Source: Adiantum capillus-veneris
Taxonomy: Eukaryota; Streptophyta; Polypodiopsida; Polypodiales; Pteridaceae
DNA length: 64,000 bases
Assembly (NCBI GenBank): GCA_014529385.2
Contig: CM043960.1
Location: 75,423,910-75,487,909 of the forward strand
Direction of reading: 5' to 3'
Part shown: piece by piece, positions 32,613 through 42,480 of the stretch
How positions within the stretch are numbered: the stretch's first letter is position 1
Layout of the letters: every line of letters starts with the position of its first letter
Notes under the pieces: generated by a model
What the model saw: the letters and a program-made list of their open reading frames with translations, nothing else
Told to the model about the DNA's origin: nothing
Databases searched by the model: none
Made by a program: the position numbers and the translations under genes

Positions 32613-32625
32613 GGCAATGGTGCCA
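32613..32625 (-). promoter_or_regulatory. Primer binding site of decayed gypsy
   Basis: On the minus strand this reads TGGCACCATTGCC. It differs from the tRNA-Asp-complementary TGGCGCCGTTGCC by two G-to-A changes at CpG sites, as expected from decay of methylated DNA. It fixes the 5' LTR edge at about 32627. Confidence 0.65.
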
Positions 32626-32626
32626 A

Positions 32627-33125
32627 TGTTAGCGAGTCGCTGTGATGGATGTCTATAGCATAGCTATTTGGCACTTACATAATGTCAATACTCAGGGAAG
32701 CGACGCAGATGGAGCACAGATACTCTTTGAGGGTGTCAACCTCCAGAAGTGAACCTACACATCAACGATATCTCTAACACTAGCAAATCTATCACTCTTG
32801 GATTTGGCAACCTACCTATTTCCTATGCCATCGCACTCAGTCATCAACGCGTTTTGGCACTCAAATGAAGTCCAAATGTTACAAAACTTTGGGAGGACAT
32901 CTAAGACACTTAGGGACACTAACCTACCAAGGTTGGTTGCAATCTGATGAGGTACCAAAATCATGATCCATCATGATCAAGGTCTTAGAAACTACAATAG
33001 AACATACCAGAATGGTCGCCCTATCGTCTAGGAATACTCTCCTATGGTTGGAATGTCAAAAACAGCCATTAACACACTCAAAATAGCAGAATTAGCCTAT
33101 TAATGTGTAGTCGTAAACCACAACA
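32627..33125 (-). repeat. Candidate 5' LTR of decayed gypsy
   Basis: The inner edge is set by the primer site. The outer edge is proposed at CACAACA (33125) because Copia-type coding sequence begins directly after it and because TG...CA ends result. The length of about 499 bp compares with 526 and 556 bp in the full-length element. No partner LTR exists in the window to confirm it. Confidence 0.45.
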
Positions 33126-33128
33126 GAA

Positions 33129-33600
33129 TCAACAATGATTATACTTGAATGAAAGAACAATAGACAAGGTCAACTTGAAGGGCGCTCGTTTGGTTTGACT
33201 GCCAACATCAAACTCTAATCCCTGTGATGTCAATTGATCAAAAAGTATATTGAACACATTCAAGTGATTAGAAATTGTGTCACCTTCTTTCATGCAAAGT
33301 TCAAAGAGATTCTTTATCAAGTACACCTTGTTACTTGTACTTTTGCTCTCATATGTATTGCATGGCTTGTATAATAAGAATTTAGCAATAGCTTCATCCA
33401 CTATGGTGAAATACACAAATTCAACTAACCCCTCAAAGATCGGCTCTAATTGGCCTTTTAGGGTTAGCACATCATGGATTTTCTCTTTTCACTCAAGAAA
33501 ATTTGTGTCTTTGAACTTTCTAATATTGTTAATGTCCTTCTCAATAGAAGATTCCAGTTTAACAAGAATTGAGCACTTTGGTGAGAATGTCAATAATTAT
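33129..33600 (-). pseudogene. Copia-type Gag remnant
   Basis: The minus strand reads IFEGLVEFVYFTIVDEAIA, SNKVYLIKNLFELCMKEG and HLNVFNILFDQLTSQG. This is the pattern of the Copia Gag (UBN2-like) domain, compare VYWIKKLIDLRMEEGAS and LNEFNTIFSQLATQ in the young Copia. Nothing downstream of it remains, because the gypsy LTR abuts it. Confidence 0.7.
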
Positions 33601-33989
33601 GGTGTGAAAACCTGGTGAAATTTTGACAGACCTCCTTTACAAGAGCAAATATCAAGCCAACGCGGTGCTTAGACTGTCAAAAAATTGCATTGATAGACTC
33701 ATGAGAAAAATTTGTTGACAGAGTCTTCTTTGTATGACGAGTGAAAACTCAATTCAAATGACACATAAAAAAGCATCAAATCAACTCAAGAGAGTAAATA
33801 TTGGCATAAGCTATCAAGTATTTGTGACAAAGTGACTACAAGACATAACGTCAAGCAAAATGTCCCGCAAGGTACATAACCTATGGTGAGGATGCCATAA
33901 TGGGAAACTTCAACAACCTGTATCACCGAGGATATCTTAACATTCAAGAATATCCTCGCTCAAAAAACCTCACCACATATGACCCTTTT

Positions 33990-34887
33990 GCGATGAGAGC
34001 ATAGAGAGGTTTTGCAATGACTGCATACATATAGATAAACCTTTGATAATAGCCACAATGGCCCATAAATGCTTATACCTTCCTAACTTTTGTGGGTCTT
34101 GGAAGAGAAACAATAACTTGTATCTTCTCAAGAGAACAATAACTTGTATCTTCTCAAGAGAACAATAACTTGTATCTTCTAAACATCTACGGAAATGCTA
34201 TTTTTGGACACGATATGTCCTAAAATCTTTTCCTATCTTACCATGAAGACACATTTTTTTGGATTAAAGCAGATGCAATATGTTTTATACTTCTCAAAGA
34301 TCTTTTTTAGGTGCTCAATATGTTCGTTTCTCAATAGAGAATGCACACATAAGTCATCCATGTAAATTTCTAAGAATTATCTTAGATATTCTTTGAACGC
34401 GTGACTCATCAGCCTCTCTAGAATGTGGCAAGTGCATCGGTCAAGCCGAATGGCATCACCCTACAAGCAAATATGGCCCACTCTATTGCAAAGGCCGTTT
34501 TGTGATGATCCTCTGGCTTTATAGAAAACTGGTTATAGCTTGAAAAGCCATCAAGAAATTTGTAATCTTCCTTGTCTGCAACTCTCTCAATCACATGATA
34601 TGTGATGGTGGGTAAGGGATAGTTGTCTCTTATAACGGTAGCATTTATCTACTTGAGATTCACACACACTCCCAATTTGCCATTCTTTTTTGGCACTACC
34701 ACAATTGGCGACACCAAATCTGTGTATTTGATCTCATAGATAAACTCCACCTCTTTAAGTTATCTATTTCCTCTTTGATTTTCTTTGCAAATTCTCATTG
34801 TAAGTGTAGGATTTTGTATGTGCGCTTTAGCATCACTATTAAGGGGTATTGTATGCTAACATATACTCAAATCCTTTTATGATTGCT
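33990..34887 (-). pseudogene. Gypsy RT remnant, third copy
   Basis: Nucleotide similarity to 25660-26420 is clear over long stretches, for example AATAGCCACAATGGCCCATAAA and CACATTTTTT sections. It is a second decayed member of the 23-33 kb family. The short LTR element at 34888 interrupts it, and family sequence resumes at 36643 after a gap relative to the other copy. Confidence 0.75.
34109..34183. repeat. 26-bp tandem triplication
   Basis: AACAATAACTTGTATCTTCT occurs at 34109, 34135 and 34161 within the gypsy RT remnant; the sibling copy at 25790 has only one. It is a local replication-slippage expansion. Confidence 0.9.
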
Positions 34888-35054
34888 TGTTTATGGTGAT
34901 CTTGTGATGGCTTAACAACTACTCAAGATTGTGTTTTATGAGTCCAAGTTAATTCATCTTGGAACCTAATTTGCTTGAGTGATAACCTAGCCTCACACAC
35001 TCACTTGTGTACACGATGTTTGTCACCCTAGCTAGCACAATCCCATTCCCTTCA
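34888..35054 (+). repeat. 5' LTR of short LTR element
   Basis: 167 bp; matches 36468-36642 with a few substitutions and a small indel (the second copy has an extra TTTCATCC-like insertion). Confidence 0.8.
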
Positions 35055-35056
35055 AG

Positions 35057-35068
35057 TGGTATCAGAGC
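35057..35068 (+). promoter_or_regulatory. Primer binding site, short LTR element
   Basis: TGGTATCAGAGC two bases after the LTR, as in Copia elements. Confidence 0.85.
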
Positions 35069-36467
35069 TACATGGTTTGCTAGCTAGTATTGTTGTAATG
35101 CATTTGTGTGTTAGTGATTAGCATTCTCTAATTAATTCCTCTAATTACACACTTGATTTCTCTTCTCTTTCATTAAGTATTAGTAGCAATAAGATACACA
35201 ATCGCATTGTGAATCTCATGGATTTTGGGCACGTTCATTGCATTCATCTATGAGAGAAACTCGCAATTAGTAGAAAATCAGTGTTTTCCTAAATTAACAT
35301 TTGCATTTAGATTTCTTTTCAGTGTCGATTTTTGCATGGTTCGCCTCTTCAATTAATTTCATCCAACTCATTTTCTTATAGCATCACCCACATCAATTTG
35401 AAGTGCTCATTGATAGCTTCCCATAGAGCCCTCAAACTCTACAAACCACGCATGAGAGCCCCCTCCTCTCCTTTCCCAAATTTATGTTATTATTAGGTGT
35501 GTGTAATGTGTGTGAAGCCCTGTTATTGCACGTTTATATTGGCTATTTTTGGACACACTCACAACCAAGCACATGGGGTTAGTTGGCTTACTCCGTTGAA
35601 AGTAGAGTATTGCTCTCCGCGAGGTTCGGTGGTCAAAACCTTTTGTGGATTTTGCGGGCGACTATGGTCAGACTTGACCTTGGTAATGAAATATAGCGAT
35701 TTTAGAAGGCAGGTCCCCAAGAAACTGTGCACACCAAGCACACCCTTTGGGTCAACATCCGCACGTGACACTCCCACGACACCAATGTGCTCCCTTTGAC
35801 CCGGCTCCACCCTCAGAGGGCCCCTAGTCCCACGCCACCAAGGCACTCCTTTCACGGGGAGGTTCCTGCACCGCCAAGCGTCCGAGCACACAAAGGGAGA
35901 CGAGCATAAAAGGGGGTGCAATCCCGCATAGAGAAGCATCAAGATCTTGTAAGAGCCCTTCTCATGAGCACAAGCATCGTAGGCTATCAGGCCCAGTAAA
36001 ATCTTCAAGCACTTTCAAAGGGGCTCTAAGACTATTCAAAGCCAAGCCTTGAGGCTTCATGGAACTTCAAAGGCTTCCCCAAGCAATCGAAGATCATGAA
36101 GAGTGACTTCACCTCGGTGAAGAGGTACTTTACATTGAAGGAAAATTTTAAAGTACACATTAAAATTGAAAATCTTACAGCCAATAACAATTTTTGCAAT
36201 GTATGTCACTACATCTATCATTAAGGAGGATAATGTCATTGTGTTATTGTACGGAGCCTAGACACTGGCCTTGGAGAGTCTCCAAGTACAAAGACTGCTC
36301 CAAGGCACCATGGGGAAATTTCAAAATTCACTTCAAGGGGAGAGAAAACCGATAACATCATTAGCAATACTTTTACATCAGTATTTTTGCGTTGTAGTTG
36401 TTTTTCAATAAAACCTGATTGCACAACAAAAGGGGGAAAGAAGCACTTGTTTAGGTTACGTCTCTCT

Positions 36468-36642
36468 TGTTTATGGTGAGCTTGTAATGGCTTAACAACT
36501 ACTCAAGACTGTGTTTATGAGTCCAAGTTAATTCATCTTGGAACCTAATTCACTTGAGTGATAACCTAGCCTACACACACTCACTTGTGTACACGATGTT
36601 TGTCTTTCATCCACCCTAGCTAGCACGATCCCATTCCCTTCA
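36468..36642 (+). repeat. 3' LTR of short LTR element
   Basis: 175 bp copy of the LTR at 34888. Its left edge is uncertain by about 20 bases because the purine tract lies further upstream than usual. Confidence 0.8.
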
Positions 36643-37030
36643 TCATGAAGCTCCTCCTTATAATTGTTACTCACATCTCAAGTGGAAAGCTCATCCATTA
36701 TTTGTTTACAATCAATCGTTTCATGAGTTTCCATCATTTTGGTTTCCACTTTTGGTTCCAAGATAGCATTCACCATCTGGAAGCGCATTATGTCAAAACC
36801 GTCTGCATCATAAAATTTCATGGGTGTTAGCTTGTTCACATAGACATCTAGAGTCTCTAGTATTTGCTCCCATCCAAAGGGTTCAAATAGCTCCTCTAAG
36901 AATGGCTCTCGCATGTAGCTTTTATCTTCTACTGATCGCTCTAGGATACAGTTTTCCTTTCTCAAGCTTCCACATTTAGATGCTCCGCACATCCAAATAT
37001 GTGTTTGTTTTGTCAACCAGGTAGGGAATT
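36643..37030 (-). pseudogene. Gypsy linker remnant, third copy (continued)
   Basis: HIWMCGASKCGSLRKENCI and LDVYVNKLTPMKF match the linker remnant at 27018-27338. The order and strand agree with the RT remnant at 33990-34887. Confidence 0.65.
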
Positions 37031-37079
37031 GTGCTCCCCTAGACTACTCCACCACTAAGATGATGAATGATTTTATTTC

Positions 37080-37520
37080 TTACGAGCTGGGGAATAGGTT
37101 TGTTGAAGCTTACTATAAACAATTTGTCCGACTTTTAGGATATGCTTTCTTATTACTAAGGAACAAAAGCTAAGTCACTTCATCATTGGGCTTGGAGAAG
37201 ATTTGGCTCCTGAAGTAGAGTCCCTTCGACTTGCATCATTGGCAGATATTGTGATCCAGGCTAAGTCTAGACACAGGAGCATTTTTAAGGGAGGTACTAC
37301 CACAAGTAGAAAGCACGAACTCCCTTCTTACCCCAATCAGCACTCTAGAGCACCAAAAGTGCCATTTATACTGTAGCCAACTGTCCAACCTCAGTCTCCA
37401 CCACATTTGTTCATGCAGATGCTGCTCTTTTGACCATTGAGAGACAAATTTAGTGTTATAAACACGTAGAATTTGGCCATAAGAAGGTTGAATTCCCACA
37501 AGGAAATGGCCGAGTCTTTT
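37080..37520 (+). pseudogene. Gag remnant of another LTR element
   Basis: Plus-strand frames read LSHFIIGLGEDLAPEVESL, RLASLADIVIQAKSRH and later CYKHVEFGHKKVEF, a zinc-knuckle-like end with its second and last cysteine lost. This fits the end of a Ty3/gypsy Gag. The decayed Copia starts about 120 bases downstream and probably inserted here. Confidence 0.6.
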
Positions 37521-37646
37521 GGCTACCCATGTTAACTTTTAGAATCGCCCCAATTCAAAAACATTGGAGCAAGAGGAAGAAACCCAACCCAAGCAAGAAC
37601 TTCCCCTACCACTCATTTTTGTGCTCAAAGGTTGTTACCATATACA

Positions 37647-37863
37647 TGTGATAGTGATGTGTGTGAACACACTTAGGACGGCCGGGGCATTTTTTTCCCT
37701 CACTAGGAGTTTTTCCCCCCCATGCGCATTGTTTATATGCCCATCACTCTAGGGCTAGCTTATATTTCCATTGCACACTAAGTAATACACTCTCTATTGT
37801 GTGCCTTGACTTCCTTCGTCTTCAACAAGCTGTGTGTGTTTTCATGCAACCCTAATTCAAACA
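37647..37863 (+). repeat. 5' LTR of decayed Copia
   Basis: Begins TGTGATAGTGATGTGTGTG, contains CATCACTCTAGGGCTA and TACACTCTCTATTGTGTGCC, and ends ATTCAAACA. It pairs with 42273-42480. Confidence 0.9.
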
Positions 37864-37865
37864 TT

Positions 37866-37877
37866 TGGTATCAGAGC
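37866..37877 (+). promoter_or_regulatory. Primer binding site of decayed Copia
   Basis: TGGTATCAGAGC two bases after the LTR; initiator tRNA-Met type. Confidence 0.95.
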
Positions 37878-38215
37878 AGGTTGCGTCCTCCCAGACTTAG
37901 TCGCCAATAGCCCAAGCACATGCCTTCTCATTTTCTCCAATTTTTGTGAGCTTTGGCAAGCGTTCGTACGTCAAAGATTTTGGGAAAGCTTGAAGACCTT
38001 GGTCTACTCAAAATTTTGATTTGGGCTCATTTCAGCGTCCGTTTCCACTACAAGCAATACTACATAGGCTATTTCATCATTCTGTGTAGAATTTTTATCA
38101 GTGTCGTTCTTTGCATAACAGGTCCCTTATAGTCTTCTATGATTATAGCATGTGTTGTTCCCACTTTGTTTCTCCTGTTTTCAAGCAGTTTTCACATTAG
38201 GTGAAGGCATTCACC

Positions 38216-39386
38216 ATGGCTGACAACAACACCACACATGTGTTCAAGATGTTTGTTGCTGAGGATAGATTGGATGGGGACAATTACTCTATGTGGGCTT
38301 ACATGATGCAACATGTTCTTGTGCCAAACGGTGTCTGGAATATTGTGCAAGGTATTGATCATATACGTCCTGGTTTTGAGGATGTAGGCGATGTTGAGGA
38401 TGTAAGCGATGTCTTGCTCTTGTTAGAGTTGTTCTGCCTACGGTAGAAGAAGCTCATTAGGATGCAAAAGATGCAGAGGCTCATGCATTGATTGCATTGT
38501 CTGTGAAGCGCACTATTACTCCTCACATTCATTCACCGAAATCTGCAACACAGGCTTGGGAAATTTTGGTTGGTCTTTATGCAAGTCGCAATGAGGCAAA
38601 AACTGCATTATTGCATAAAGAGCTAGAGTCGAAGATTATGCATGACAAAGATGACATGGACACTTTCCTTGCTGTTGTCCAGGATATCAATGAGCAACTT
38701 ATTTCTGCGAGAGAAGTCATTTCATACAGTATCCTTGCGCAAACTATTCTTGATGCCTTACCAGATTCTTAACAGACTTTTGCTAGTACTTGGATACTTA
38801 AGACCCAAAGAAATCCTGAAGTTGTCAAGTTTGATGCATTATCCATATTGTTGTTGCAAGAATCATTTTCCAAAAAAAGAAGATGCGTTGTCATTATTGT
38901 AAAGTTAATGCTCACTTGATCAAGCAGTGTCCTAACTTGAAGGCCAAAGAGTCTAAGAAGAAAGAGGCTAGTTCCACTACTAATGCTGGTTCCACTACAA
39001 ATGCAACTATTGTTGAGTCTTCTGTGAAAGGAGACTATGATGTTGATGTTGATGTAGAATGGGCTTTTAGTGCAGAGTGCACTTATTATCCTGTTGGCCA
39101 TGATGCATGCATGTTAGTTGCTACAAATTCACATGTGTGGTATTTTGACAGTGGCGCTACAAAGCACATTAGCTCACATCGTGATTTGTTCACCTGGCTT
39201 GAATGTGTCCCTCATGGGAATTCAGTTACTTGTGCCAACAATGTCTCTTATCTGATTCAAGATGTTGGAAAGATTGTGCTTACTGTTGCAAATGGCAGTT
39301 CTTTCACACTTGTTGAAGCACTTTATGTACATGGGATCAAGAAAAAACTTTTGTCTATATCTGCACTTGCTAGACTTGTCTTGTAG
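38216..39386 (+). pseudogene. Decayed Copia Gag and protease
   Basis: ATG 38216 starts MADNNTTHVFKMF, followed by RLDGDNYSMWAYMMQHVL, the usual Copia Gag start. Gag continues in another frame at 38488. The zinc knuckle reads CHYCKVNAHLIKQC (about 38886), and the protease reads VWYFDSGATKHIS (about 39138), with the active D-S-G intact. Frameshifts lie near 38400, 38460 and 38790. Confidence 0.85.
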
Positions 39387-40436
39387 TCAAATTTGTGGAT
39401 GATAGTTGTACAATACATGATCTCAGTTTTGGTGATGAAATTGTTGCATCTGGCATTTTATGTTGTCGGTTGTATAAGCTCACTTTGTATGACAAATTTT
39501 GCAAATGCAGTTGTGGATTCAAAGTCTATTTCAAATGAAAAACTTTGGCATGCACATTTTGGTAATCTGAATTTTTACAGTAAGATGTAGGATTCTAAGT
39601 TTCCAAAGGATGGTTCAGTTAGGGCCACATGCAGGTTGAAACTTGTGAATAGTGATGTTTGTGGGCCCATGCAAACTTCGTCCTTGGGCAATTACATTTA
39701 CTTTGTGACTTTCATTGATGATTACTCCAGGCATGCATGGGTATTTCCGCTTAAAGCGAAGTCCGAAGGGGGGGAGTATATGTCTCATGAATTTTCTAGC
39801 TATGGCAAAAAATGTCTCAAAATGTACTATGGGCACCCTCCATTCCGATCAAGGGGGGGAGTATATGTCTCATGAATTTAATGCATTGCTAGCTAGTCGT
39901 GGGATAAAAACCAATGTACAATGCAAAATGATGTTGCTAAGAGGAAAAATAGGTCACTTACAGAAATGGCATGGTATATGATCAAAATTCAAGCTTTGTC
40001 GCATTCGTTTTGGCTTGAGGCCATCTTGTGTGCCATTTATGTACTTAGTAGGTGTCCTATGAAAGCTTTGCAGTCTATGACTCCATATGAAGCATGGCAT
40101 GATAGAAAGCCTTCTATTGAGAACATGCGTGTTTTTGGTTGTTTGGCATATGCTTTGGTGCCACAAACACAGCGCAAAAAATTGGATGATAAGGCTGTCA
40201 AATGTAGTTTTGTTGGTTATAGTGCTAAAAGCAAAGGTTATAGGTTGTATCATCCACAAACAAAGCATATTCTAGTTTCACGGGATGTTCTGTTTGTGGA
40301 AGATTTTGTTCATCCCTTGCTGTCATGTACTAGAGACGTTAATGTAAGCTCACAGGACATTTATGACACTTTGTTGCCTCTTTTCTGTGGTGGAAGTTCG
40401 AATGTAAATTCCAGTGAGGCAATGTACAGCCAATAG
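39387..40436 (+). pseudogene. Decayed Copia integrase
   Basis: LWHAHFGNLNFYSK is the HHCC region. NSDVCGPMQTSSLG holds the first catalytic Asp, and SDQGGEYMSHEF the second in a shifted frame; SFWLEAILCAIYVLSRCP follows. A run GGGGAGTATATGTCTCATGA occurs twice, near 39771 and 39856, the first copy being out of place. The catalytic-Glu segment (usually QNGVAERKNR) reads QNDVAKRKNRS, with Glu replaced by Lys. Confidence 0.85.
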
Positions 40437-40789
40437 GGGTTTTTGAAAACGTTACAGATTAGCCTATTACTGATGCAAATGTACATGATGTACTTGATGA
40501 GGAAAGAGCTGAAAATGAGCAGGCTAGAGGTATGCCAAAATGGTTGGTGCATACATTGCATGACAGTAAATTGCATGCACCTTTCTCTAGTCGCACTCGT
40601 TAAGGTTCTCGCCATGCATCTTATGCATCAAATTGTTATGCTTTGGCTGTTTCTAGCTTACATGATGTTGAGGAACCTATGTCTTTTGATGAAGCACAAA
40701 ATTCAAAAAATTGGATGGCTACCATGTAATGAGAATATGATGAATAGAAAATGACATATTGACTTTATGTGATTTGCCTTCTCAAAAAA

Positions 40790-42223
40790 AGGCCATTGGT
40801 ACAAAGTGGGTTTACAGGTTGAAATGCAAGCCGGATGGTGAGATTGATCGCTAAGACTTGTTGCAAAGGGTTATGCACAGCAAAAGGGCATAGATTATGA
40901 AGAGAATTTTGCTTCCACTTGTCGTATGACTACTGTGCATTTTCTATGTGCATTGGAAGCTCATTTTGGTTGGGATTGTATATCAATCAGACATTGTTAC
41001 TTCTTTCTTGAATGGTGACATATTTGAGGAACTTTATGTAATGCAGCCTTGCGGTTTTGTCAAGAAAGGACAAGAGGATAAGGTGTGCAAATGTAACAAA
41101 TCTTTGTATGGGTTGAAGCAATCTCCTCATGCTTGGTATGAGAAGGCTCACACTCATTTGGTCAAACCAGGCTTTCATAACAATCCAATAGAAAGCACAT
41201 TGTATGTACTTCTCATTGTGGTTCTTTATGTGGACGAGTGGCTGATCATTGGACCAAATGAGAGACAAATTGCTGAATTTAAGGCTGATTTGACTGCTAC
41301 TTTCAAGATGAAATGTTTGGGGCTATTGCATCATTACTTGGGTATACAGTTTAAGCAGTGTGATGGTGGTATTGCCTTGTGTCTAAAAAGTTACATAGAG
41401 ACATTGCTATGTAAGTTTGGACTTGAGGATTGGAAACCTATTGCCACTCCAATGGAAACAGTCTTGAAATTGAGTCTTCATGATGCCGATGATCCTGCAG
41501 ATGTCACTCTTTACCAAACTGTTGTTGGATGCCTCATTTATGTATGCAACCTTAGGCCGGATACTTAGTTTGCAGTCTCACAGGTCAGCAGATTCATGCA
41601 TAGCCCAAGGTCTAAGCATTGACAGGTTGTTAAGAGGATTGTTTGCTACTTGAGTGGCACTTTACGTCTTGGCTTGTCTAACCAAAGGGGGATTATTGCT
41701 TCCTGATTTGCATGCTTTTTTGAACTCAAATTGGGCTGGTTGTTTTGACACACGAGTGTCCACAAGTGGTTTTTGTTTCATGCTTGGCAGCTCATGCATA
41801 TCATGGTTAAGCAAGAAGCAACCTATTGTGGCCACTTCTAGTTGTGAGGCTTAGTACATGACAATCGTCACAACTACGATTGAGTGTGTATGGCTCAGAA
41901 ACCTTATGGCTGATTTGGGTGTTGGACAGGACACTGCCAACACTATCTACACTGATAGTCAAAGCGCATTGGCAGTTGTGAGAAACCCAGTCTTTCACGC
42001 TCGCACAAAGCACATTGAGATGCATTACCACTATGTCAGGGAGAGGCTCTCAGAAGGAGATATCAACTTGGCTTATGTGCCAACACATGACAACCTTGCA
42101 TATCTTTTCACAAAGGCATTGTCTTGTGAGAAATTCAAAGCTTTTCGCAAAGCTTTGGGTTTATTCCCCTTTATGGACTCGATCATGTCCTCAAGGCATG
42201 GCACTTACATATATATGTGGTAG
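40790..42223 (+). pseudogene. Decayed Copia reverse transcriptase and RNase H
   Basis: RT landmarks are GTKWVYRLK, DIVTSFLNGDIFEELYVMQP, SLYGLKQSPHAWYEK and a catalytic motif reading YVDEWLIIG, so the second Asp is changed to Glu. RNase H shows STSGFCFMLGSSCISW, the DSQSALAVVRNP block and KHIEMHYHYVRERL. Three frames and several stops are involved. Confidence 0.88.
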
Positions 42224-42329
42224 TGATGTGTGTGAACACATCTCTACCACATATATGGCACTTCCATATATATGTGGTAGTGATGTGTGTGAACACACTT
42301 AGGACCACCGGGGAATTTTTTCCCTCACT
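42216..42329 (+). repeat. 57-bp tandem duplication at the 3' LTR edge
   Basis: TGTGGTAGTGATGTGTGTG begins at 42216 and again at 42273. The intervening sequence contains CTACCACATATATGG, which can pair with the repeat start and form a hairpin. The LTR edge is best placed at the second copy, judged by alignment with the 5' LTR. Confidence 0.85.
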
Positions 42330-42480
42330 AAGAGTTTCCGTACAATGTATATACACCCATCACTCTAGGGCTAACTTATCTTTCCATTGCACACTAAGTA
42401 ATACACTCTCTATTGTGTGCCTTGAGCTTCCTTCGTCTTCTACAAATTGTGTGTGTTTTCTTGCAACCCTAATTCCAACA
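42273..42480 (+). repeat. 3' LTR of decayed Copia
   Basis: 208 bp; begins TGTGGTAGTG and ends ATTCCAACA. It differs from the 5' LTR by many substitutions and small gaps, showing an old insertion. Confidence 0.9.

Larger units (their letters stand above)
23090..33125 (-). mobile_element. Decayed Ty3/gypsy element, same family type as 46396-59751
   Basis: On the minus strand, from high to low coordinate, one can read: a candidate 5' LTR, a tRNA-Asp-type primer site, leader, Gag with zinc knuckles, a first protease-like domain, RT, RNase H, integrase and a second protease-like domain. Stops and frameshifts are everywhere. The 3' end is missing beyond the second protease, where Penelope-like sequence takes over. 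The order matches the full-length element at 46396-59751, although sequence identity looks low, so they are different old families of one lineage. Confidence 0.8.
34888..36642 (+). mobile_element. Short non-autonomous LTR retrotransposon
   Basis: Direct repeats at 34888-35054 and 36468-36642 begin TGTTTATGGTGA and end CCCTTCA. The initiator-tRNA-Met primer site follows the first repeat. The 1.4-kb interior holds no Gag, RT or integrase motif; a purine tract (AAAAGGGGGAAAG, about 36429) lies about 25 bases before the second repeat. It is larger than a typical TRIM and smaller than a LARD and must rely on another element's proteins. I find no clear target duplication. Confidence 0.75.
37647..42480 (+). 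mobile_element. Ty1/Copia retrotransposon, decayed full-length copy
   Basis: About 4.8 kb between LTRs of 217 and 208 bp that differ by substitutions and indels. The primer site and all Copia domains are recognisable in the usual order, spread over all three frames. I see no matching 5-base target duplication, so one flank may be rearranged. Confidence 0.92.

Noticed and set aside
41220-41250. YVDE as a novel RT active-site variant
   Set aside because: The element is full of frameshifts and stops, so a D-to-E change is simple decay. The same applies to YMDE in the gypsy RT at 25.9 kb.
42300-42320. Shared AGGACCACCGGG between the Copia LTR and the foldback centre as a sign of common origin
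   Set aside because: The match is about 12 bases in GC-rich sequence with no similarity on either side.
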